Position numbers and translations under genes: made by a program. 64,000 bases of DNA from Myxococcus virescens (GTDB lineage Bacteria; Myxococcota; Myxococcia; Myxococcales; Myxococcaceae). Location of the stretch: assembly GCF_900101905.1 (NCBI RefSeq), contig NZ_FNAJ01000004.1, forward strand, positions 248,001 to 312,000. The letters are read 5' to 3'. The notes under the pieces are model-generated. The model saw nothing but the letters and a program-made list of their open reading frames with translations, was not told the origin of the DNA and searched no databases. This document shows positions 9,806 through 17,128 of the stretch, in pieces. Each line of letters starts with the position of its first letter. Position 1 is the first letter of the stretch.

Positions 9806-10447
9806 TCAGCGGTGGCAGCTCGAGCAGTCCGTGGGGGGCTGCAGGATTCGAGGGGCCTTCAAGGGCTCCGGCGCGGGTGCACCGGACGACAGGGCCAGCA
9901 GCTCTCCAGCGCGGGGCGCGGAAGGCGGCGGCGCGGACACCTGCTTCGCCGCCGTGTCGCGGTGGCAGTCCAGGCACCAGCCCATCGTCATGGGCTCCTT
10001 CTGCTCCACGCGCACCATCTCCTGCACGGGCCCGTGGCACGTCTGGCAGTCCAGGCCCGCGCCCACGTGGCTGGCGTGGTTGAAGTACGCGTGGTCCGGC
10101 AGGCGGTGGATGCGCACCCACGCCAGCGGCTTGTTCTCCGCCACCGCGGCCGCGACCTTCTGGATTTCGGGCGAGTCCGTCTTCACCTGCGTGTGGCAGT
10201 TCATGCACACGCTGGTGGAGGGCACGCCGGCGTGGCGGCTCTTCTCCGCGCCCACGTGGCAGTATTGACAATCCAGGCCGTACTGCCCGGCGTGGACGGC
10301 GTGGGAGAAGGCCACGGGCTGCTCGGGCATGTAGCCCTGCTGGTTGTTCACCGGGCCGCTACAGCCGGCCAGGGAGAGCGCGGCCAGCGGGCCCATCCAG
10401 GCAGCGGTCAGGGCACGATAAGGGAAGCGAATCGAGGCGTCTTTCAT
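9806..10447 (-). CDS. actA: Alternative complex III subunit ActA (pentaheme cytochrome c lipoprotein)
   Basis: A 213-residue exported protein with an N-terminal hydrophobic segment and lipobox-like LSLAGCSG. It has exactly five C-x-x-C-H heme sites (CQYCH, CMNCH, CQTCH, CLDCH, CSSCH), the pentaheme pattern of ActA. The last site lies at the very C-terminus (CSSCHR). Distal His residues before each site (FSHAVHAGQ, YFNHASHVG) are candidate bis-His ligands. It transfers electrons from the ActB clusters to periplasmic cytochromes. It is the first canonical act gene, preceded 18 bases upstream by the NarI-like gene. Confidence 0.93.
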   Translation of the reverse strand: MKDASIRFPYRALTAAWMGPLAALSLAGCSGPVNNQQGYMPEQPVAFSHAVHAGQYGLDCQYCHVGAEKSRHAGVPSTSVCMNCHTQVKTDSPEIQKVAAAVAENKPLAWVRIHRLPDHAYFNHASHVGAGLDCQTCHGPVQEMVRVEQKEPMTMGWCLDCHRDTAAKQVSAPPPSAPRAGELLALSSGAPAPEPLKAPRILQPPTDCSSCHR

Positions 10448-10465
10448 GACGGGTGTGCCGCCGCG

Positions 10466-11083
10466 TCAGCGGGCGGTCTCCTCCCGAGGCGTGACGAGCA
10501 GGGGCGCGGTGAGGGGCTCGGGCCGCGCGCGGATGAAGAGAGCCAGCGCCAGCACCACCATCCCGAACAGGGTGTGGAACTGGACGATGAAGGGCGCCTG
10601 CGCCAGCAGCGACGCGTCCGGCTGGAAGGCCAGCACCGAGCGCAGGTACGGCACCACCACGTGGACGTACCAGGCCGAGCCCCAGCGCAGCGCCACCGCC
10701 AGGTAGAGGCCGGAGCACGACTGCGCGAACAGCAACCCCAGCAGCGCGGCGGTGCTCCACTGCCCTTCTCGCGCGCGGCGCAGCGTCAGGCCCACCAGGC
10801 CCCAGGCGAGCAGCAGCGCGCCAATGAGGCCCACCGCCTCCAGCGTGAAGAGGCGGCCCGGCGACGCATTGAAGGCCTGCATCGCACGCGGCGCCAGCAG
10901 CCCCAGCAGGTGGATGAGGGCCACGATGACGCCCCCCGCCAGCACGGCCCGCCCAGAGAGCGTCCAGGGCGTGGGCGCGCTGGGGGCACCCGCGGGCGCG
11001 CGTGCCATCAGCCGGCGCGCCACGCCCGCCACGGCCGCGCCCGCCGCCACGTAGGGGATGGCGGAGAAGAGGGCTTCACTCAC
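10466..11083 (-). CDS. NarI-like b-type cytochrome membrane protein
   Basis: A 205-residue protein with five predicted membrane helices. It resembles the gamma subunit of respiratory nitrate reductases in helix order and in motifs: VALIHLLGLLAPRAM, LEAVGLIGALLLAWGLVGL, WYVHVVVPYLRSV and QFHTLFGMVV. His residues in the second, fourth and fifth helices are plausible b-heme ligands. The start is GTG at 11083 in a GTGA overlap with the diheme cytochrome stop, so the genes are translationally coupled. No nitrate reductase alpha or beta subunit is nearby. I infer a quinol-linked electron-transfer role alongside the Act complex, but the true partner is not shown by the sequence. Confidence 0.7.
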   Translation of the reverse strand: MSEALFSAIPYVAAGAAVAGVARRLMARAPAGAPSAPTPWTLSGRAVLAGGVIVALIHLLGLLAPRAMQAFNASPGRLFTLEAVGLIGALLLAWGLVGLTLRRAREGQWSTAALLGLLFAQSCSGLYLAVALRWGSAWYVHVVVPYLRSVLAFQPDASLLAQAPFIVQFHTLFGMVVLALALFIRARPEPLTAPLLVTPREETAR

Positions 11084-11922
11084 GGCTGACCTCGCTTGGT
11101 GTGCGCGTTGAAGGCAACGCCCATGAACCCGAGCACCGCGAGCATCCCGACGAGGCCCAGGTAGAAGAAGTCCCTGTCCGTGCGAGGCTTGCTGCCGTCG
11201 CGCGACACGTCCGCGAGGTACGCCTTGAGGGCGTATTGCTCCTCCTCCTCCAGCGGGGCCTTCGCGTACAGCGCGGCCATCATCGGCGTGTCCAGCTTCG
11301 CCAGGAGAGGCCGCATGCCGCGCTCGCCCATGCGCGCGAAGGCGAAGGTGAGGTTGGGCCCCAGCGTGCCGCCACCCGCCACGCCCAGCCCGCGCACGTC
11401 ATGACAGCCGAAACAGGCGGGACCGCCCTTCGCCAGGGCTTCCGTGCCCTCGAAGAGCCGGCGGCCGCGCGCAACCTCCTCCGAGGTCGCGTCCGTGCCC
11501 ATCTTCGCCGCGGGCGACGGCTTGCAGCCGCCCGGCCCCTTCTTCGCGCAGTCGCGGAAGAAGGCGTAGAGGGCGCCGAGTTCCTCGGGAGCGAGCTGCT
11601 GGTCCGGCATGCGGATGCCGTTGAACTGCTTCAGCAGCGCGTTGGCCACCGGGTCGCCTTCGTCAATGACGGCGCCGGGGCTGGTGATGAAGCGGGTGAC
11701 CCATGCCTCGTCGCGCCGCTCCATGACGCCGTGCAGGTCCGGCCCCACGCGGTCGCCCTCGCCCACCGTGTGACAGGTGGCGCAGCGCTGCGTGAAGAGC
11801 GTGGCCCCTTGCGAGGCGCTCTGCGCTCCCGCCACTGGCGCCGCCACCAGGGCCAGAAGCTGAATGACGGGGACGAGCCCCCGCGCCCTGCGCGGTCGTC
11901 CGTCCTGGGCGTGTGTCCGCAT
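11080..11922 (-). CDS. Membrane-anchored diheme cytochrome c
   Basis: A 280-residue protein with an N-terminal signal (hydrophobic LVPVIQLLALVAAPVAGAQ), two cytochrome c domains and a C-terminal membrane anchor (DFFYLGLVGMLAVLGFMGVAF). Heme sites are CATCHTVGEG near residue 46 and CFGCHDVRGLG near residue 172. MPDQQLAP and MRPLLAKLD provide candidate Met ligands. The topology resembles cytochrome partners of bc-type complexes, such as the NarC/QcrC-like proteins of deltaproteobacteria. It is the first gene of the respiratory operon and overlaps the NarI-like gene. The two together could form a quinol:cytochrome module that works with Act. Confidence 0.8.
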   Translation of the reverse strand: MRTHAQDGRPRRARGLVPVIQLLALVAAPVAGAQSASQGATLFTQRCATCHTVGEGDRVGPDLHGVMERRDEAWVTRFITSPGAVIDEGDPVANALLKQFNGIRMPDQQLAPEELGALYAFFRDCAKKGPGGCKPSPAAKMGTDATSEEVARGRRLFEGTEALAKGGPACFGCHDVRGLGVAGGGTLGPNLTFAFARMGERGMRPLLAKLDTPMMAALYAKAPLEEEEQYALKAYLADVSRDGSKPRTDRDFFYLGLVGMLAVLGFMGVAFNAHTKRGQP

Positions 11923-12051
11923 CGCCGCGTGCCCCTCCTCGAAGGGAGGCCGGGCTCACTGCCCGGCACGCGTGACACGAATTGCAATGCGAGGGCCAGA
12001 ATGACGAAAGGCCAACACCCAGGCGGACGTGCGTGGGGGTTGGCCTGATGC

Positions 12052-12093
12052 GCGCAGCATTTGCGCCGCGCGCCGTGATTCAGCGCAGCATTT
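12052..12093. repeat. Two direct copies of GCGCAGCATTT, 31 bp apart
   Basis: GCGCAGCATTT occurs at 12052-12062 and again at 12083-12093, a spacing of 31 bases or about three helical turns. Both lie in the 183-base gap upstream of the respiratory operon (first start 11922) and just after the stop of the small membrane-protein gene. The spacing would suit a regulator bound to one DNA face, but no family can be assigned. Confidence 0.4.
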
Positions 12094-12105
12094 ACCCGGC
12101 GCGGC

Positions 12106-12504
12106 TCACATCGCCGTCGTGGTGAACACGCCACGGCCAATGGCCATGATGCCGCCGATGATGAAGACGATGGACACCACCACGCCCACCAGCGGCAGCA
12201 CGAAGGCCGGCTGCGGCTTGCGGCGGTTGATGGACAACGTCGCCTGCGCCACGCCGGCGGCGAGCACCATCATCACGATGTGCCCGATGAGCGCCGGGTA
12301 ATAGAAGCGCGTCACCAGCACGCCAACACCCAGCAGCACCTGAAGCTGGAGCAGCCCGGAGTAGGCCGAGCCCAAGATGCGCCCCAGCTTGTCGAAGGGC
12401 TTCCGGGTGGCGAGCCCGTAGGCGAAGTACGCGAGGGCCAGGATTCCAGCCAGCAGCACCAGATAACGGAGCCCGGAGTGGGCGTAGAAGAGCATTCGGT
12501 CCAT
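12106..12504 (-). CDS. Small four-helix membrane protein, function unknown
   Basis: A 132-residue protein made almost entirely of four hydrophobic helices. MLFYAHSGLRYLVLLAGILA begins the first, and LLQLQVLLGVGVLVTRFYY, IGHIVMMVLAAGVAQATLSI and FVLPLVGVVVSIVFIIGGIM follow. One His in the first helix and one in the third could coordinate heme, and the YAHSGLRYL start resembles small cytochrome-b-like membrane proteins found near respiratory genes in Bacteroidetes and deltaproteobacteria. This is a resemblance only. It lies between a cytochrome c peroxidase gene and the act operon on the same strand. Confidence 0.65.
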   Translation of the reverse strand: MDRMLFYAHSGLRYLVLLAGILALAYFAYGLATRKPFDKLGRILGSAYSGLLQLQVLLGVGVLVTRFYYPALIGHIVMMVLAAGVAQATLSINRRKPQPAFVLPLVGVVVSIVFIIGGIMAIGRGVFTTTAM

Positions 12505-12545
12505 GGGCCTCGCTGCTTAGCAACGCGCGGGGCGCCGCGCACGTT

Positions 12546-13655
12546 TCAAGACGGGTCCGGCTTGGGCGTCTTCGCGGTGCTGGGGGGAAGCTCCGGCGGG
12601 GCGATGAACTCCGCGGGGGGCAATTCCCCCGTGAGGCTCTTGAGGAAGGCGACCAGGTCGTCCACCTCCGGGTCCGTCAGCGTGCGCGCCAGCTGGTGCT
12701 TCGCCATCAGCCGCACCATCTGCGGCAGCTCCACCACGCTGCCGTCGTGCAGGTATGGCCCCGTCTTGTCCACGTTGAGGAGCGTGGGCACCCGGAACTT
12801 GCCCCGGTCATCCTCGTTCTTCGTGGCGTCGAAGCGGCCCGCGTCCTTCAGGCCCGGGTAGTCCTCGATGAGGCCCAGCTTCTGGAAAGAGGTACCGCCC
12901 ACGGCGGGGCCGTTGTGGCAGGTGGTGCACCCGGTGGTGGCGAAGAGCTGCAGGCCCCGCTGCTCCTGCTCCGTCAGCGCGTCGTGCTTGCCGCCCACGA
13001 AGGCGTCGAAGCGCGAGGTCGTGACGAGCTTGCGCTCGAAGGCGGCGATGGCGCGCGCGGTGTTGGCCATGGTCACCGGCTTCTTGTCGCCCGGGAAGGC
13101 CTCACGGAAACGCTTCGTGTACTCCGGGATGGAGGTCAGCGTGGCCAGCACGCGCTTCTCATCCGGCATGGCCATCTCCACCGGATTGAGGATGGGGCCC
13201 GTGGCCTGCGCCTCCAGCGTGTCCGCGCGCCCGTCCCAGAACTGCGCGATGTGCCCGGCCGCGTTGTACACGGTGGGCGAGTTGCGCGTGCCCTTCAGCC
13301 CCTTGTGGCCGTCCGACAGCGCCTTGTTGTCCACACCGAAGGTCGTCAGGCCGTGGCAGGTGTTGCAGGACACATCGTGGTTCTTCGACAGGCGCGGCTC
13401 GAAGTAGAGCATCCGCCCCAGCGCCACCTGGGCTTCAGTGTCCTCGGGGGGAGGCGGCGCGTCCTTGCGCTGAGGCAGCGGCTTGAAGAAGTGCGCGAGC
13501 TGCTCGGCCGTCATCGGCTTGGGCGCCGGCAGCTTCTGGGCTTCCGGCGCGGCCACGGGCGCCTCGGCGGGCGGCGGCGTCCGCTCACACCCCGTGAGCG
13601 CACTGACGCCCAGAGCGGACAGCGACAGCAGCGAGACCCACCGGTTCTGAATCAT
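12546..13655 (-). CDS. Diheme cytochrome c peroxidase / MauG family lipoprotein
   Basis: A 369-residue exported protein. The frame is open upstream, but ATG at 13655 gives [20 protein letters not shown] ending in lipobox ALTGC, so it is placed there. Two heme sites are present, [13 protein letters not shown] and [13 protein letters not shown], with [10 protein letters not shown] between them, the standard di-heme peroxidase layout. Family members reduce hydrogen peroxide in the periplasm with electrons from cytochrome c, which fits the neighbouring respiratory genes. A Pro/Ala-rich linker of about 30 residues follows the lipid anchor, and another Pro-rich tail ends the protein. Confidence 0.88.
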   Translation of the reverse strand: MIQNRWVSLLSLSALGVSALTGCERTPPPAEAPVAAPEAQKLPAPKPMTAEQLAHFFKPLPQRKDAPPPPEDTEAQVALGRMLYFEPRLSKNHDVSCNTCHGLTTFGVDNKALSDGHKGLKGTRNSPTVYNAAGHIAQFWDGRADTLEAQATGPILNPVEMAMPDEKRVLATLTSIPEYTKRFREAFPGDKKPVTMANTARAIAAFERKLVTTSRFDAFVGGKHDALTEQEQRGLQLFATTGCTTCHNGPAVGGTSFQKLGLIEDYPGLKDAGRFDATKNEDDRGKFRVPTLLNVDKTGPYLHDGSVVELPQMVRLMAKHQLARTLTDPEVDDLVAFLKSLTGELPPAEFIAPPELPPSTAKTPKPDPS

Positions 13656-13890
13656 GGAAGCCCTCCATGGCCGCTTCGATAGCGCGGCGCAAGCTACCAG
13701 CAATCAGCCCAGGAGGAATGCCGCGTCGAGACATCCCTGTACGTCCGCTTTCCGGACCCATCAGCCACCGGGCCGCCTTCCCGCTCCGGAAGCACTCGAA
13801 CGACCAGGGTGGCCTGCGAGACTTCCGACAGCGCGCTACCTCCCAGTCTCAGGCCGCCATGCGTGCTTCAGCCAACAGGGCCCCTGTGCC

Positions 13891-14703
13891 TCAGGGCCGG
13901 GCGCGCGGCGCATCGAGCGGCATCGACGAGACGATGGAGGACGGATGCGGGACGGCAACGATGGTGGACCGGTGGAGGACGTGGAGGTGCTCGTCTGCCG
14001 GAAGTGCCTGATGAAGGGCGGCACGCGTGCCGGAGGACTGGACCTGCCGCGCTGGCTCCAAGGCACGCTCACCGAACGCGGCCTGGGGGAACAGGTCCGC
14101 GTGCGCCCCTCCGGCTGCATGAACCAGTGCCCGCGCGGCAAGGTCACCGTGCTCGTCTCCAGCGACTCCGGCCGCGGCGGCGCCCTGGTGACGGTGGACC
14201 CGAGGCTGCATCGAGAGGAGCTGGTACAGCTCGTCGAACGCCATGCGCGTGGCGAGCCCACCCGGGAGGCCCCCGTCCCCGGCGACGTGGAGGCGGAGCG
14301 CGACGGGGCGACGTAGCCGCGCCTGGCGGGCCACCTCGGACGGCGTGTCGTCACGGCGGAAGACGAGCCGGTCCACCACGTACGACACCGCGAGCCCGGA
14401 CGCCGCGCCCACCGCGTCCCATGCCAGGTCCTTCATCGAGAACGTCGTCCCGCGCCCCAAGTCATAGAGTTCCTTACCCACCCCCGCGCCCATCGCGAGC
14501 CCCGCGCCGGTGAGCCAGCGCGCGTGGGGATTGTCGAAGAGCAGCGCGCCCCCGGCGTACCCCGCGCCCGCGAACATGAAACACGCCGCGAAGTGTTTGG
14601 GCTTGTCCGGCCCCAGCCACGCATCACCCGACGCGGCGCGCGCGCCGAGAGGCGCCAGGAGGACGAGCAACAGCAAGCTGGGCAGCAGGGCGTGCAGGCG
14701 CAT
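13891..14703 (-). CDS. YfiM-like (DUF2279) small membrane/lipoprotein-like protein with an antisense-overlapping tail
   Basis: The first 140 residues look like a real protein: a signal segment (MRLHALLPSLLLLVLLAPLG), then DKPKHFAACFMFAGAGYAGG and GKELYDLGRGTTFSMKDLAW. The last is the conserved K-E-x-x-D-...-S-x-K-D-x-x-x-D motif of the YfiM/DUF2279 family. Family members are about 100-150 residues. Here the frame has no stop for another 130 codons and runs antisense through the whole ferredoxin gene at 13945-14316, with composition unlike a folded domain. The coordinates follow the open frame. The functional part is probably 14280-14703. Confidence 0.6.
   Translation of the reverse strand: MRLHALLPSLLLLVLLAPLGARAASGDAWLGPDKPKHFAACFMFAGAGYAGGALLFDNPHARWLTGAGLAMGAGVGKELYDLGRGTTFSMKDLAWDAVGAASGLAVSYVVDRLVFRRDDTPSEVARQARLRRPVALRLHVAGDGGLPGGLATRMAFDELYQLLSMQPRVHRHQGAAAAGVAGDEHGDLAARALVHAAGGAHADLFPQAAFGERALEPARQVQSSGTRAALHQALPADEHLHVLHRSTIVAVPHPSSIVSSMPLDAPRARP
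13945..14316 (+). CDS. Thioredoxin-like [2Fe-2S] ferredoxin domain protein
   Basis: A 123-residue cytoplasmic protein with four Cys in the pattern of thioredoxin-fold [2Fe-2S] ferredoxins (COG3411): VLVCRKCLMKGG near residue 18 and RPSGCMNQCPRGKV about 35 residues later. These proteins pass single electrons; no partner is shown here. I chose the ATG at 13945 because the domain starts about 10 residues later; the longer frame adds low-complexity sequence. It lies entirely antisense to the 3' part of the reading frame at 13891-14703, so one of the two annotations is probably shorter than drawn. The Cys pattern makes this gene the firmer one. Confidence 0.75.
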   Translation: MRDGNDGGPVEDVEVLVCRKCLMKGGTRAGGLDLPRWLQGTLTERGLGEQVRVRPSGCMNQCPRGKVTVLVSSDSGRGGALVTVDPRLHREELVQLVERHARGEPTREAPVPGDVEAERDGAT

Positions 14704-14822
14704 GTCCCTCCCTGTAGCACCACACGACCCGTCAGGGTGCCCTGTCTCTCCGTGAAGTGGGGGCTGACGGGTTCATGCGTTTTCGAGACGCAGCCCGAGT
14801 CACGGCCTATGCTGGGGACCTC

Positions 14823-15923
14823 GTGAGTCAACTCGGCCCTACCTTCACCTTCCAGAAACGAGACACCCGGCACCCCGGGCTCGACTGCGCGCGCGGACTC
14901 GCGGTGATGGCGATGGTCATTGGCCACACGCTGGACGCGGTGTTGTCGCCGGCCGTGCGCGCGGACGTGTGGGTCCAGCACTACTGGACCTGCCGAGGCA
15001 TCACCGCGCCCCTGTTCCTGATGGTCGCGGGGTGGGCGGTGGTCGCGGCGCTGGGCTCGAAGCCCACGGCGGCCCGGGACACCTACGGCAAGCGAGTGCG
15101 GCGCGCGCTGCTGCTCATCTTCCTGGGCTACCTCGTCCACTGGCCCGGGTGGTCCACGGTCATCCAGATGGGGATGACCGAGCGGATGCTGACGAAGGTG
15201 CTCGTCTTCGACGCGCTCCAATGCATCGGCTTCGCCCTCCTGGCGGGCGCCACCCTGCTGGCGGTGACGCCGGGCCGCTGGGGACGCACGGTGATGCTGG
15301 CGGTGGTCGCGGTGGGCCTGCCGCTGGTGAGCGCCACCCTGTGGACCCTGGGCGAAGGGTTGCCCGGGCCGCTGACCCAGTTCATCGGCAGTGGCGGCGC
15401 CAGCCGCTTCCCCTTCTTCCCGTGGGCCAGCTACTTCTTCGCGGGCGCCCTGGCCGCGAGCCTGCTGGGTACCCTCCGCCCCGGCGTGCCGCAGGGGCTG
15501 GCGCTGCTGATTCTGGGCGGCGGCCTCTTTTGGTTCATGCGCGGACAGAACCAGGACTGGGGCACCGCCAGCGCGTGGCTGGTGGCGTACCGCGTGGGCC
15601 AGGGGATGATGGTGCTGGGCGTGGTCAACCTGCTGCCGCGCAAGGTCAGCGGCCTGCTGGCGCCTCTGGGCCGCCTGTCGCTCTGGGTCTACGTGCTGCA
15701 CCTGCCCATCGTGTACGGCTGGTCCAGCTACGCGGGCCTGTCCAGCCGCGTGGGCCCCACCCTGACGCTTCCGGAGGGACTGGGCATCGGCGTATCGCTG
15801 CTGGTGGGCTGCGCCCTGGTGGCCCGCCTTGGGACGTGGCTGAGGGACCAGGCCCGGCCGTGGCGCACCGGCTCCACCACGCTGGAGGCCAGCGTGGGCA
15901 GCCTGGGCTCGCGCGGGAACTGA
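14823..15923 (+). CDS. DUF1624 / acyltransferase-like integral membrane protein
   Basis: A polytopic protein of about 366 residues and ten helices. The opening RHPGLDCARGLAVMAMVIGH, with R-x-x-x-L-D-x-x-R-G-x-A and a helix-end His, is the signature of the heparan-alpha-glucosaminide acetyltransferase-like DUF1624 and acyltransferase-3 families. These move acyl groups across the membrane onto sugars or lipids; a substrate cannot be named. I chose the GTG at 14823 because GGGGAC lies 5 bases before it and the conserved region begins 15 residues later. ATG at 14775 and GTG at 14757 are in-frame alternatives. It is divergent from the YfiM-like gene. Confidence 0.72.
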   Translation: MSQLGPTFTFQKRDTRHPGLDCARGLAVMAMVIGHTLDAVLSPAVRADVWVQHYWTCRGITAPLFLMVAGWAVVAALGSKPTAARDTYGKRVRRALLLIFLGYLVHWPGWSTVIQMGMTERMLTKVLVFDALQCIGFALLAGATLLAVTPGRWGRTVMLAVVAVGLPLVSATLWTLGEGLPGPLTQFIGSGGASRFPFFPWASYFFAGALAASLLGTLRPGVPQGLALLILGGGLFWFMRGQNQDWGTASAWLVAYRVGQGMMVLGVVNLLPRKVSGLLAPLGRLSLWVYVLHLPIVYGWSSYAGLSSRVGPTLTLPEGLGIGVSLLVGCALVARLGTWLRDQARPWRTGSTTLEASVGSLGSRGN

Positions 15924-15942
15924 CGTCCGGGCGGCGCGTCAG
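15920..15942. terminator. Inverted repeat spanning two convergent stop codons
   Basis: CTGACG and CGTCAG flank an 11-base loop. The left arm contains the TGA of the rightward membrane-protein gene and the right arm the TGA of the leftward fxsA gene. It could act on both strands, but there is no T tract. Confidence 0.3.
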
Positions 15943-16517
15943 CTCCGCCTGGGCTCCTCCTCGGTGAACTCGGCGTCCACCTCCGGCTGCGGGTCCTGAG
16001 GCCGGCGGGCCTCGGTGCCGCCGGCGTCCGGCTCCAGGGCACCGGTCCGCGGAGAACGCGGCACGGGGCCTCCAGGGAAAGGGCCTCCCACGGACGCGTG
16101 GAAGCCGCCCCCAAACGCCCCGCCACCGAAGGTGGTGACGTGCATCGAGCCAGCACGCACCTTGCGCTCCAGGGTGCGGCGCACGCGCGCGGAGATGAGG
16201 CGCCGCACGGGCGGCAGCAGGAGCAGCAGCCCCACGACGTCGGTGATGACGCCAGGGATGACGAGCAACACGCCGCCGGCCAGCACCAGCACGCCACTGA
16301 GGATGCCTTCCTCGGGCACCTGGCCGCGCGCCATGGACTCACGCCAGTGGCGCAGCACCCGCCTGCCCTCCCGCCGGGAGAGCGCGGTGCCCACCAGGCC
16401 GGACACCAGCACCCAGGCAAGGGTGGGCATGGGCCCTATCTGCCGGCCAATGGCCAGGAGCAGGTAGAGCTCGAGGAAGGGCACCACGATGAGGGCGAGG
16501 AGGAGGTAGCGGAACAC
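15939..16517 (-). CDS. fxsA: FxsA family membrane protein
   Basis: A 192-residue protein whose first 130 residues match FxsA: FRYLLLALIVVPFLELYLLL, then a short hydrophobic pair and the GGVLLVIPGVITDVVGLLLL motif. That is the family's most conserved stretch, with a Pro-Gly-x-x-T-D helix break. FxsA is an inner-membrane protein named for relieving phage exclusion when overproduced in E. coli; its biochemical role is unknown. The C-terminal 60 residues are Gly/Pro-rich and acidic, probably disordered in the cytoplasm, and longer than in enterobacteria. The next upstream gene on the same strand ends 50 bases away. Confidence 0.85.
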   Translation of the reverse strand: MFRYLLLALIVVPFLELYLLLAIGRQIGPMPTLAWVLVSGLVGTALSRREGRRVLRHWRESMARGQVPEEGILSGVLVLAGGVLLVIPGVITDVVGLLLLLPPVRRLISARVRRTLERKVRAGSMHVTTFGGGAFGGGFHASVGGPFPGGPVPRSPRTGALEPDAGGTEARRPQDPQPEVDAEFTEEEPRRS

Positions 16518-16568
16518 GCCCCCAAGGTAACGCTTCGAGAGGGGTCGTGCTCGTCTTCCGCCGCCGCG

Positions 16569-17099
16569 TCAGCGCCCGCCGAGCTGCCCCACCAGGGTGT
16601 CCACCACCAGGTACAGGACCACGAAGATGCCAATGGCGATGAGGACCATGCGCGTGGAGAGCTGGAAGCCGCGGGAGCCCTCCGTCTCCAGCGCGTAGCT
16701 GCCCGCGCCCATCGCCTCGGGCACGCCGGCCACCTCGCCCGCGTAGCGCGCCGTGCGGACGTATTGCTCCACCACTCCGGCGTCGTCCTTGCCGGTCAGC
16801 GAGCGGCCCAGCTGCGGGTCCACCAGCCGGACACCGGCCTCGGAGGCCAGGGCCGCCGCGGCCTCCACGGCCTCGCGCATCAGGTCGGGGCGGTCCGACA
16901 GCGGCACGCGCAGCTCGGTGGCCACCACCTGTCCGCCCTCACGCAGCTCGCCGACGTCGACGTCGCCGTTCTTGAAGGACCACCTGCGCACGCCGTCCGG
17001 CCGGGCGACCACACCCCGCTCGGAAAGGAGGGCATCCACCCGCGCTGCCTCATAAGGCGAGCCCGGCGTCATCGTCTGGAGGAGCAACTCGTATCTCAC
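16569..17099 (-). CDS. Tail-anchored protein of unknown function
   Basis: A 176-residue protein with a soluble N-terminal region of about 145 residues and one C-terminal membrane helix (MVLIAIGIFVVLYLVVDTLV). That suggests a tail-anchored inner-membrane protein facing the cytoplasm. The soluble part contains WSFKNGDVDVGELREGGQVV and an Ala-rich helix; I recognise no domain. The start is ATG at 17099, just 30 bases from the divergent methyltransferase start, so the two promoters must overlap the gene ends. Confidence 0.65.
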   Translation of the reverse strand: MRYELLLQTMTPGSPYEAARVDALLSERGVVARPDGVRRWSFKNGDVDVGELREGGQVVATELRVPLSDRPDLMREAVEAAAALASEAGVRLVDPQLGRSLTGKDDAGVVEQYVRTARYAGEVAGVPEAMGAGSYALETEGSRGFQLSTRMVLIAIGIFVVLYLVVDTLVGQLGGR

Positions 17100-17128
17100 G
17101 CGGGTTGCGAGTATACGCCGCGAACGCC

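Noticed and set aside
6962..11089. A 1375-residue open frame on the plus strand opposite actB and actA
   Set aside because: It has no domain and is Arg/His/Gly-rich. The minus strand carries clear heme and iron-sulfur motifs.
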